Assembly: GCF_949628215.1 (NCBI RefSeq)
Contig: NC_134310.1
Span: forward strand, 11,731,401-11,795,400
Origin: Phalacrocorax aristotelis
Taxonomy: Eukaryota > Chordata > Aves > Suliformes > Phalacrocoracidae
Direction: 5' to 3'
Length of the DNA stretch: 64,000 nt
Of this stretch, positions 54,297-63,709 are shown one piece after another. Each line of letters starts with the position of its first letter. The first letter of the stretch is position 1. The notes beneath the pieces are model-generated. The model did no database searches. It was not told the origin of the DNA and saw only the letters and a list, made by a program, of their open reading frames with translations. A program made the translations under genes and the position numbers.

Positions 54297-54601
54297 ACCA
54301 ACCTTGTCCTAGGGGAGGAGGAGAATGAACCACCATAACAAACTACACATGACACCACCACCCACCAACCCAACACCACTAGTCCCCAAGCTGCAACTGC
54401 CCCCATTAATATACTGGTCATGGTGTCACATGGTATGGAATGAATATCCCATTGGCCAGTCGGGGTCAGCTGCCCCAGCCGTGGCCCTGCCCCTCCCAGC
54501 CTCCTGCCCACATGGCAGGGCGAGGGAAGCTGGAAAGGTCCCTGACTACTACAGGCACTGCAGTGAAGAGAATTAACCCCTTCTCAGCCAAAACCAGCAC
54601 A
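54297..54601 (-). mobile_element. A2 LTR fragment (U3 part), minus strand
   Basis: GAATGAACCACCATAACAAAC through CTCAGCCAAAACCAGCACA corresponds to the U3 and start of R of the A2 LTR. The U5 end is missing at 54297. Confidence 0.85.
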
Positions 54602-55515
54602 GAGAGCTAGAAACTTTTCAAAAGCTTCCATAGTTTCCTCAAGAAATACGTGCAAACATGATTTTTAAAATTTTTTTTTCCCCCTCTGGAGAACAGATGA
54701 AGGCTTTATAAGCAACACTGGAAACTATGGCAATGGCAAATCAGATCTCTACATCTTTTCAGTAACTGACTTACAAGCCAGCTGTACTGGTTAAATCTCA
54801 ACTGTTAACACTTGGATTGGGTTAATGTTATTTTTTTCTGGAAACTAGGAAAGTAAAAATTTCACAGCCCTACATGAGACCATGTTAGTATCTCCCATGA
54901 TGTCAACACTTCCCCCTAGCAGAACTTGGAAGTCAGATGCACTGATTCAGCACATTTGTTAGCCAAAACTTTCCTAGTGCCAATGTCTTCCACCTGTCAG
55001 ATAGATCTGGATGCTTGTGACCACCTCAGGAGGGTGCTATAGCATTTGCAAGGGTTAACTTTATTTTTTTCTGCCCTGAAAATCTTTGTAACCAGTCTTG
55101 TGACATAGACCATTTCAATTTCCAAAGGTAGCGATCCTAAAGTTAACCCAGGTTGGACACTATAACAAACAGCTTTTCCTTAAAATACAAGTGTATACAT
55201 ACATATTTTAATAAATTTTAATAAAACTAATATTCTGAATATATATCAATAAACAAAAATATATGCAAAACTAACTTAAATCCACCTCTCTTATTTAATC
55301 TCAGAAAAATTATTGTAAAAGATAAAATAAAACAAAAAAAAGTCAGAGTACATATATTTATTTACAGAATAATTTAAAATCTCAGCCTTCAAAAAGAAGG
55401 TACTAATTACTAACATTTCCAATTGCAATTATTCTGCAATAGCAATTTATAATATTAAAAAATCCCAAAGGAAAGGGTGTAGATAATAGCTACTTCTGAA
55501 ACTGATGTTGCTTGA
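54602..55515. other. AT-rich single-copy DNA downstream of the Topors-like ORF
   Basis: No gene is recognised. AATAAA-type signals are frequent on both strands because of base composition, so none can be assigned as the 3' end of the ORF. Confidence 0.4.
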
Positions 55516-55950
55516 CTAGTGGGAATAAGTAACGCTGATGCAGCTGGCTTGCAGCACATTAAAACTTCTAATTAGCCTTTCTGAGGCTGAGATATATGAT
55601 CTAATAGCAATTAATCCACTGAAGAGGCCATGGTCCTCTGCCGATGGGCAGACGAGCTGACTCATGTATTCCCGGTAGTCATCATCCGCCCTCACCATGT
55701 GCAGGACACAGATGAAAGGCTGCCTGCAGAGCAGGCACGCAGCTCTTGTGGCATCCCACCACCAGATGCAGCCAAAGCAGAAGTGGTGGCAGCAGGCATT
55801 GATGTAGGCTGCATTGTCGACGTCACCCAGGCAGATGGGGCACAGGCCATCTGCTGCTGCCTCCCACTGCCCTGCCTGCTGCAGCTGGCTCATGCTGGCC
55901 GTCATGGCAGAGCCGCCCTGCTCTGGAGCCTCCTCAGCACCTGACACCAT
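55516..55950 (-). CDS. Topors-like RING finger protein, short intact ORF
   Basis: The 144-codon frame starts at ATG 55950. Residues 37-75 hold a complete C3HC4 RING: C37, C40, C53, H55, C58, C61, C72, C75, with spacing identical to TOPORS. The flanking words CPICLGDVDNAAY, CRQPF and MVRADDDYREY parallel the TOPORS family, so a ubiquitin (or SUMO) ligase role is plausible. The ORF is far shorter than TOPORS and diverges after about residue 95, with no RS-rich tail. There is no intron within the frame, though TTGGTAG just before the ATG resembles a splice acceptor. It may be a diverged retrocopy or a small avian-specific gene. Expression is unknown. Confidence 0.7.
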   Translation of the reverse strand: MVSGAEEAPEQGGSAMTASMSQLQQAGQWEAAADGLCPICLGDVDNAAYINACCHHFCFGCIWWWDATRAACLLCRQPFICVLHMVRADDDYREYMSQLVCPSAEDHGLFSGLIAIRSYISASERLIRSFNVLQASCISVTYSH

Positions 55951-56082
55951 GTCCTACCAAGAGAGATGTTCAAAGTGCCTGAGCTTTTCTGGCAGCAGGA
56001 ACAGAAAAGCAAAGAAAACCCCAGAAAGTGGTGGGAGAGGGGAGGTAAGGGCCTCCTGAAGGGTCTCCTTGTAGGCTGAAAA

Positions 56083-56582
56083 TCATAGAATCACTAAGGT
56101 TGGAAAAGACCTCTAGGATCATCAAGTCCAACCGTCAACCCAACACTACCATGTCTCCTAAACCATGCCCTCAAGTGCCACGTCTACACGTTTTTTGAAC
56201 ACCTCCAGGGATGGTTACTCCACCACCTCTCTGGGCAGCCTGTTCCAAAGCCTGACCACTCTTTCAGTGAAGGCATTTTTCCTAATATCCAATCTAAACC
56301 TCCCCTGACACAGCTTGAGGTCACTTCCTCTCGTCCTATTGCTAGTAACGTGGGAGAAGAGACCAACCCCCACCTCACTACAACCCCCTTTCAGGTAGTT
56401 GTAGAGAGCGATAAGGTCTCCCCTCAGCCTCCTCTTCTCCAAGCTAAACAACCCCAGTTCCCTCAACCTCTCCTCATAAGACGTTCTCCAGACCCTTCAC
56501 CAGCTTCATTGCCCTTCTCTGGACATGCTCCAGCAATTCAACGTCCTTCTTGTAGTGAGTGGCTCAAAACTGAACACAGTAT
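56083..56582 (-). mobile_element. CR1 3' end fragment, minus strand
   Basis: In plus orientation it opens TCATAGAATCACTAAGG (the CR1 tail reversed). It encodes on the minus strand [35 protein letters not shown] and [11 protein letters not shown], the end of ORF2. It stops at 56582, where a second CR1 tail begins. Confidence 0.92.
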
Positions 56583-57219
56583 TCACAGAATCACAGAATG
56601 GCAGGGGTTGGAAGGGACCTCTGGAGATCATCTTGTCCAACCCCCATGCTTGAGCAGGTACACCTAGAGCAGGGGGCACTGGATCACATCCAGGTGGGTT
56701 TTGAATGTCTCCAGGGAAGGAGACTCCACAACCTCTCTGGGCAGCCTGTTCCACTGCTCTGTCACCCTCACAGGAAAGAAGTTTTTTTCTCATATTTAAG
56801 TGGTACTTCCTGTGTTCTAACCTGTGTCCGTTGCCCCTTGTCCTGTCATTGGGCACCACTGAAAAGAGTCCGGCCCCATCCTCTTGACACCCACCCTTTA
56901 GGTATTTATAAGTATTGATAAGATCCCCCCTCAGTCTTCTCCTGTCCAGGCTGAACAAACCCAAGTCACTCAGCCTTTCCTCATAAGGGAGATGCTCCAG
57001 CCCCCTGATCATCTTGGTAGCTCTCTGTGTGGCCTCACCAGTGTAGCTTGGTAGCTCTCTGTGTGGCCTCACCAGTGCTGAGTACAGGGGCACAATCACT
57101 CCCCTGCTCCTGTTGGCCACACTATTCCTGATACAAGCCAGGATGCTGTTGGCTGCCTTGGCCACCTGGACACACTGCTGGCTCATGTTCAGCCGGCTGT
57201 CAACCAGCACCCCCAGGTA
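56583..57219 (-). mobile_element. Second CR1 3' end fragment, minus strand
   Basis: It starts CACAGAATCACAGAATGGC. On the minus strand it carries [37 protein letters not shown] and [17 protein letters not shown] 31-bp direct repeat at 57013-57043 and 57047-57077 duplicates part of the ORF2 sequence. It is head-to-tail with the preceding fragment, which suggests a CR1 inserted beside or into another. Confidence 0.92.
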
Positions 57220-57880
57220 CAAAAGGAAAGTGGCAGCAGAAGCAGCCCCATGGTCCAGCCAGCCCCAAGGGCTGTCCTCCACACCTGCCTTCCCCCCTTA
57301 CCTCCCCCCATAGATGCTGAACCCCAGTCCAAGATCTCCCACACCCCATGCTCCCCCCCCAGACAACTAGCACGACTCGAGCTAGCACAGGGTAACTGAA
57401 GGAGGCAATTAAGGAAGGTGAAGGAACTGTCTGGGAGTCTTCAGTGGTGCCTGCATCCCCAGGACAGCCACCATGCAGGACCCACAGCACCCCTGCCTGC
57501 CAAGTCTCTGCACAAAGGCAGCACTCCAAATGGAGGGCCACAGTCCCAATGGAGCTTGCATGCCATGCATGTGCACTCATAGGAGCCCTGGACCAAGTGT
57601 GCTGGGACAGAGCATGCAGCTGCTGAAGAGCAGTGAGGTTGGGGCTGTCACAGGTGCCCCACAGTGACATCACAGGGGTCTCTGGGGCTGCCCACCAACC
57701 ACCACTCAGCAAGGATGGCAAATGCCCCAAAGGGGGGAAAGACTGCTTCGCAGGATGTTGACCATATTCTCCTGACCTTGTCAAGGTGGGTTAACCTCAG
57801 GCTCGTCAGGTCCCATAGTGAGAGGCTGGTGCCCCTGGGCACAAGGGCCTGGCAATGGAGGGCCCAATAATGCAGACAGG
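57220..57880. other. GC-rich single-copy DNA
   Basis: A 194-codon minus-strand open stretch (57784-57200) has no recognisable domain and overlaps the CR1 end. I regard it as chance. No other feature is seen. Confidence 0.4.
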
Positions 57881-58475
57881 TGTGCTGGTTTTGGCTGAGA
57901 TAGCTTTAATTTTCTTCATAGAAGTTAGTATGGGGCTATGTTTTGAATTTGTACTGGAAACAGTGTTGATAATACAGGGATGTTTTTGTTATTTCTGAGC
58001 AGTGCTTACACAGAGTCAAGGCCTTTTCTGCTCCTCATACCACCCTGCCAGTGAGTAGGCTGGGGGTGCACAAGAAGCTGGGAGGAGACACAGCCAGGAC
58101 AGCTGACCCCAAATGACCAAAGGGATACTCCATACCATATGACATCATGCTCAGCAATAAAACTAGGGGGAAGGTTGGCCAGGGGGGCTGCTGCTTGGGG
58201 ACTGGCTGGGCATTGGTTGGTTGGTGGTGAGCAATTGTTTTCATTTGCATCGCTTGTCTTTCTTGGATTTTATTTCTCTCTCTTTGTTATTTTCATTTTC
58301 ATTACTATTATTATTATATTGTATTTCAATTATTAAACTCTTCTTATCTCAACCCACAAGTTTTCTCACTTTTACCCTTCCAGTTCTCTTCCCTCCATCC
58401 TGCTGGTGGTGGTGGGAGGGGAGTGAGCAAGCGGCTGTGTGGTGCTTAGTTGCCAGCTGGGGTTAAACCACGACA
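57881..58475 (+). mobile_element. 5' LTR of provirus P4 (family A-related)
   Basis: The LTR starts TGTGCTGGTTTTGGCTGAG and ends AAACCACGACA, 595 bp. The following GTCG then TTTGAGATAATAACAG shows that about 30 bp containing the primer-binding site is missing relative to P1. Confidence 0.9.
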
Positions 58476-59084
58476 GTCGTTTGAGATAATAACAGATTGA
58501 CCAGAGCGTATTAGAAGGGATTTATATCTGTTAACAGTTGCAGGTCACGATATTAATTCATCTGTTCTCAATAGCAGTTTATCTCATCTGTGCCATGCTC
58601 TTTTTTTTTGATGTACATGTTAAAGATTGGTGTTGGCTTTTGCAGTTTGCTGTGCTCTGCAGTGCTTAATGATGTTTTGCCTGGGAGATTTGTTATTAAA
58701 AAACTGGCCTTGAGCTTTATCTGGTATTTGGGTTTTGTACTAAAGCCGTTACTGTACTTAGGATACAATTTCATGGAGACAATTAACAATTATACTACTA
58801 CTGAGAGGTTTTCTGTGGCGGAAATACAGAATGGCACCTTCACTACCTTCTTCTGTGTTATTTTCTCCCTTGTTGCAATAACTTTTCACTATCTTGAACA
58901 TCCTTGGGTAGTTAAAATACTTCTATTAGTATTTCTTTGGAATATTGCTTCAGTTTTGTCTAAGGTTAACAAGCAACTTAGGAATATGACCCGGGCTCCG
59001 CAAGAGTATGGTCATGGGTGGCATGGCATGTGGGAGAATATGGGCAGGTATCTAGAGAACTTCTCACCTCCAATGAGATCTTTG
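58476..59084 (+). pseudogene. gag: Gag N-terminal part of P4
   Basis: The frame from about 58590 to 59083 carries the family A hydrophobic block (LALSFIWYLGFVLKPLLYLG, VKILLLVFLWNIASVL), an NYT sequon and MGRYLENFSPPM. It is then interrupted at 59076 by about 1.07 kb of foreign sequence. It differs from P1, P2 and P5 at many residues yet keeps the hydrophobic pattern. Confidence 0.85.
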
Positions 59085-59167
59085 TTACAAGTGTTCAGTG
59101 TTTATTAATTACTGATTATTGATTTTAAACATACATTCAGAAGAGCCTGCACTAATAGAATAAACAG

Positions 59168-59510
59168 CCCATGGAGAAGACCATGGTGATGCAGGCTGTC
59201 CCCCTGCAGCCCGTGGAGGTTCACAGTGGAGCAGATATCCACACTGCAGCCTGTGGAGGACCCCACGCCGGAGCAGGTGGATGTGCCCAAAGGAAGCTGC
59301 AGCCTGTGGAGAACCCATGCAGGAGCAGGCTTTCCGGCAGGAACTGTGACCCCGTCGGGGACCCATGCTGGAACAGTCCATTCTTGAACAACTGTAGCCT
59401 GTGGGAAGGACACATGTTGGGGAAGTTTGTGAAGGACTATATCCCATGGGAGAGACCTGTCGCATCCCAATCTGAGAGGAGGAGGGAGACGGACCGAGGT
59501 TCTAATGATC
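59168..59510 (+). mobile_element. Family C LTR fragment within P4 gag
   Basis: GCCCATGGAGAAGACCATGG through GGGAGAGACCTG carries the modular middle part of the family C LTR. Both LTR ends are missing. Confidence 0.75.
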
Positions 59511-59529
59511 CCCTTGGACTAAATTAAGG

Positions 59530-60129
59530 TGAAACAACACCAAATGATCAATTAAACATTTTATTTCAATGCAGAAGTAACTTGAATTTGAGAAGGCAAC
59601 TCGAACTTGAAAACATGGAAAAGCGTTGATGGTGGGGGTTCTCATTAAGAATATTCGTAAAAGAAGAAGAGGAAAAGAAAGGAGAGGGGGGGAGAGAGAG
59701 AGATAGGGAAAGATAGGGAGATATCACCGCCTTTGGATCCAGCGCCAATGACGGACAAACATGATGATCCTCCGATGGTGGGCATGCACCAGTCCCTTTG
59801 TTGTAGTGTCTTTTATAGTCTAAGCCCTGCCTTCAGGTATGCCTCCTGTGAGTTTATATAGTTCTTGTCTCAGAAGTTTCATGATCTTCTGCGCAGGTGC
59901 CATTGTGAGGGGTGGTCGCGAGGGGTCTTTCGGGCAGTCATAAGCCCCTTCCTCAAATAAACTTTGTATGAGCTCAGCAAGTTGCTATGTGAGGCCCAGC
60001 AGAACCTGGGACCGCGCATCCTCCCATGTCTTGTGTCTATCAATTTCCTGCCTGCAGTTTGCTATATCCCACTTTACAACAATGTTTGAGACATTAACTC
60101 TTTCAGTCCCTTACAGGACCCCATGTTCA
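59530..60129 (-). mobile_element. Candidate LTR, minus strand, within P4 gag
   Basis: The segment runs TGAAACAACACC to CCCCATGTTCA with inverted ends. CATTTTATTTCAATG near 59558 gives AATAAA on the minus strand, and CTTTTATAG near 59810 gives a minus-strand TATA box in the right order. A purine-rich GGAGAGAGAGAG tract lies near 59690. No matching target duplication was found and the family is unknown. Confidence 0.5.
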
Positions 60130-60130
60130 G

Positions 60131-61549
60131 GTGGGAGGACACTGGGATATGGGCAGGTATCTAGAGAACTTCTCACCTCCAATGGTCTGGAACTTCACTC
60201 CCAAACAACTACAGGATCCTGATGAAGTGATAGAATGTTTGAAGAAAAAAAAAAAATGCCGTGGCTATTCCAAAGCGGCACAACTTAGTGCACTGTGCTG
60301 GGCCCTGGCCAGCATCTACCAAACACTGACTGATATTATGCAGCACCCTCAGGAAGAAGAGACAAAAAACATACCAACAGACACTATGGCTAAGCCAGAC
60401 GCTATATCAGTTGCCCCTCTAACTAAAAAGAAACAATGGAAGTGGAAGTCGGCTTATTTAGTAAGGGATGAAGAAGCTTCTCCTAGGAGGGAACAGGAGA
60501 AAGAATCAGCAGAGGCAGCCTGTTCTGCAGCAGAGCAGTCACAAGAACAGGAGGAGGAAGAGACTGAAATCATAAACGAGACAGGAACCACCCGATCCCT
60601 ATCCTTAAGTGAGCTGTGAGATATGTGAAAACATTTTAGCCATCAACCAGGTGAGCTAATTCTCAGCTGGTTACTCCAGTGCTGTGATATTGGGGCCAGT
60701 AGTCAGGAATTAGAGGGTAAGGAAGCACGGCAGCTAGGATCCCTTGCTAAGGATAAGGCCATTGACAAAGGGATTGGAAAAAAGGCAGGAGTCCTCGGTC
60801 TTTGGCGGCAACTCCTGTCAAGTGTGAAGGACAGGTATCCCTTCAAGGAAGAACTTGCAAATTCCCAGAGCAAATGGACCACCACTGAGGGAGGTATCCA
60901 GTATCTGAGGGAATTAGCCGTGCTGGAGGTGATCTATAACAACCTGGATGACGCCCAGACATCCAAAGACCTGGATGAAATCCGGTGCACGCGGTCCATG
61001 CGGTGAAAGTTTATATGAAATGCACCAACACCATACACCAACACCCTGGCGATAATGAGCTGGACAGACACGGAGGCACCAACTATAGATGGACTAGCCA
61101 GGCAACTCTGAGAATACGAAGAAAATCTCACTTCCTCCATGCGGGCCTGCGTCTCGGCTGTGGACAGTCTGACCCAAAAATTGACCAAGCAAGCCGAGAA
61201 GGATAGGTCTTCCTCACGCACTCCAACCAAGGCCTCAGCTATTAAGAGTCAGCCTTCTTCTGTTCAAGGGAGAAGGTACTGGTGGTGCACACCGCGTGCA
61301 ACCCTGTGGTTCTTCCTGCTTGAGCAGGGGGAGGACATGAGGAAGTGAGATGGTGAACCTGCCTGGAGGCTAGAAGCTCGGGTACAGGAACTGCAAGGAA
61401 AAACAACAGCTAAAAAGCATCCATCCAGGAAAATTATTGCTCCAGTGTCTGTTGGGAAGAGTAGAAGGGCTGATCGTACTTTTGACCCTGATGAAGGGAC
61501 TTCTGTTTTGCACTTACAAAAATCAAGTAATGAAGACTCCGATGAGGAA
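60131..61549 (+). pseudogene. gag: Gag remainder of P4
   Basis: The sequence resumes with MGRYLENFSPPMVWNFTPKQL, then a lysine run, CWALASIYQTLTDIM and an acidic stretch (EQSQEQEEEETEI). The SLSLSEL block and capsid-like sequence (YPFKEELANSQSKW, ELAVLEVIYNNLDD) follow. The Thr/Ala minisatellite is absent. Stops lie near 60618, 61005 and 61346. At the gag-pro junction it has CAG (61550-61552) where the other copies have TAG. Confidence 0.85.
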
Positions 61550-62106
61550 CAGAGGGGCCCTGCCTTTGGCCAGGTGAAAGAAAGGGACAAATGGGTTTAC
61601 CAGACTGTGTGGGTTCAGTAGTCTGGCACATCAGGCCCACGGGAGTATAAGGCTCCATTGGACACCGGTGCACAGTGCACCCTAATGTCATCAGATCACA
61701 AAGGGGCAGAATCCATCTGTATTTCTGGGGTGACAGGAGGAACCCAAGAACTGCCTGTGTTGGAGGCTGAGGTAAGCCTAACTGGGAATGAGTGGCAAAA
61801 CCATCCTATTGTGACTGGTATGGAGGCTCCATGCATCCTTGGCATAGACTACCTCAGGAGAGGGTATTTCAAGGACCCAAAAGGGTACTGATGGGCTTTT
61901 GGTATAGCTTCCTTGAGTACGGAGAAGATTAAACAGTTGTCTACCTTGCCTGGTCTCTCAGAGGATCCTTCTGTGGTGGGGTTGCTGGGTGTTAAAGAAC
62001 AGCAGGTGCCAATTGCTACCATGACAGTGCACCGGGGACAATATCGCACCAATTGAGACTCCCTGGTTCCCATCCATAAGTTGATCCAGTGACTGGAGAT
62101 CCAAGG
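61550..62106 (+). pseudogene. pro: Aspartic protease of P4
   Basis: The active site has drifted to the form LDTGAQCTLM, with SISGVTGGTQELPVLEAE and CILGIDYLRRGYF following. Stops occur near 61618, 61888 and 62054. Just after the protease-RT linker the sequence switches at about 62107 into the middle of another gag. Confidence 0.85.
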
Positions 62107-63682
62107 AGTGGTGTGGGACTTCACCCCTGAACAAGTGCAGAATCCTGAAAAATTAGTAGAACATTTGGAGGAAGTATGTTGTCACCCTGGCAATTCCAGA
62201 GAGATGCAAATCACTGCCATGTGCTGGGGTCTGGCTTATGCCTATTGGTCCCTATTTAACACTATTCAGTACCTCCAAGGGAAAGAGAAGGGAGCTACTC
62301 CAACCCCCGTGACAAGCACTGCGGCCACTCAAACACCCACGATAGACTCTGCAGCTACTCCAACCCCAGCGACAAGCACTGCGGCCACCCAACCCGCCAC
62401 GACAGATACTGCAGCTACTCCAACCCCAGTGACAAGCACTGCGGCCACCCAACCCGCCATGACAGATACTGCAGCTGCTCCAACCCCGGTGACGAGCACG
62501 GCGGCCACTCAAACCCCCACGACAGGCACTGCAGCTACTCAAACCCCAGTGCCAAGCGTTGCAGCTAAACCAGAGGACCAACCTGTGCCAGTATCAGTCG
62601 CCCCTATACGCAAGAAGAAATCATGGAAGAGAAGGTCAACTCGTTTAGAAAGAGATTTCGAGGAACCAGGGCCATCACGAGAAGAGGAGGAGGAGGAACC
62701 ATGTGTACAAGAAACGGAAACTACCCGATCTCTATCCTTGAGTGAGTTGCGGGATATACGGAAAGATTTCGGGCGTCATTCAGGTGAACACGTTATCACC
62801 TGGCTGCTCCGATGCTGGGATAATGGGGCCAGTAGTTTGGAATTAGAGGGGAAGGAAGCCAAACAACTGGGATCCCTTTCTGGGGAAGGGGGCTTCAACA
62901 AAGCAATTGGAAAAGGAACACAAGCCCTCAGCCTCTGGAGGCGGCTCCTGTCCGCGGTGAGAGAGAGGTATCCCTTCAAAGAAGATATTGTATTTCGCCT
63001 AGGAAAATGGATGACCATGGAGAAAGGCATTCAGCATCTAAGGGAATTAGCTGTGCTTGAGGTGGTTTATGGTGACCTGGACGATCAACGGTCCTCCAAA
63101 GATCCAGATGAAGCTGAGTGCACACGACCCATGTGGCGGAAGTTTGTACGGAGCGCACCATCCTCGTATGCAAACTCATTGGCAGTGATGTCCTGGAAAG
63201 ATGACGAGACACCAACGGTGGCTGAGTTGATTGATAAACTCTGGGAATATGAAGCGAATCTCTCTTCCTCGCTCGTCTCTGCTGTTGAGAAACTGTCCCG
63301 AGAGTTCCAGCAACTCAAAGAAGATATGTCCTACTCCCCACCAGTACGGACCAGTATCTCAGCCATTAGGAGTAATCGTCCCTTGGCTCAAGAGAAGGGA
63401 TACACACGACGGGGCACCCTATGGTTTTACCTGCGTGATCACGGAGAGGACATGAAGAAGTGGGATGGAAAACCTACCTCAGCCTTAGAGGCACGGGTAC
63501 ATGAGCTGCAAGGGAGAACAATTACTCAGGGGAGTTTCTCCAGGAGAGCTGCTGCCCCAGTTTCCCGTAAGCAATTCTCCAGACAGAGGAGCAGAAGTGC
63601 TGATGTCCTGACTGATCTTAACAGAGACACCCGTGATTCATATTTACCGGAAGTGAGTGATGAATACTATGATCAGGACTAG
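62107..63682 (+). CDS. gag: Gag of provirus P3 (family A), 524-codon open frame lacking its N-terminus
   Basis: The open frame begins in VWDFTPEQVQNPEKLVEHL, so the hydrophobic N-terminal block is absent because of the junction with P4. After AYWSLFNTIQ (sense codon here, TGA in P1 and P2) comes a Thr/Pro/Ala tandem repeat of 4.7 twenty-residue units. Next are a basic patch (RKKKSWKRRS), an acidic run and SLSLSELRDIRKDFGRHSG. VITWLLRCWDNGASSLELE, YPFKEDIVFRLGKWMTMEKG and a basic SRQRSRSADV tail follow. The frame ends at TAG 63680-63682. No frameshift or stop interrupts it, making it the best-preserved gag here. No promoter lies directly upstream. Confidence 0.9.
62291..62570 (+). repeat. In-frame 60-bp minisatellite in P3 gag
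   Basis: Units lie at 62291-62350, 62351-62410, 62411-62470, 62471-62530 and a partial unit 62531-62570. Each opens GCAGCTACTCCAACCCC with small changes and encodes a Thr/Pro/Ala/Ser-rich stretch such as TPTPVTSTAATQ. P2 has about 1.6 units and P1 under one. Confidence 0.95.
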
Positions 63683-63709
63683 GGGTCCTTGCCTCCAGCC
63701 AGGTGGAGG
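63680..63709 (+). promoter_or_regulatory. Candidate gag-pro readthrough element in P3
   Basis: TAG (63680-63682) is followed by CCTCCA (63692-63697), loop GCCAGG and TGGAGG (63704-63709). The spacer is nine rather than ten bases, so protease is in the -1 frame here, probably from a one-base deletion. Confidence 0.5.

Noticed and set aside
57200-57784. A 194-codon minus-strand open frame
   Set aside because: It has no recognisable domain, is rich in Trp, Gly and Cys as expected from GC-rich antisense DNA, and overlaps the end of a CR1.
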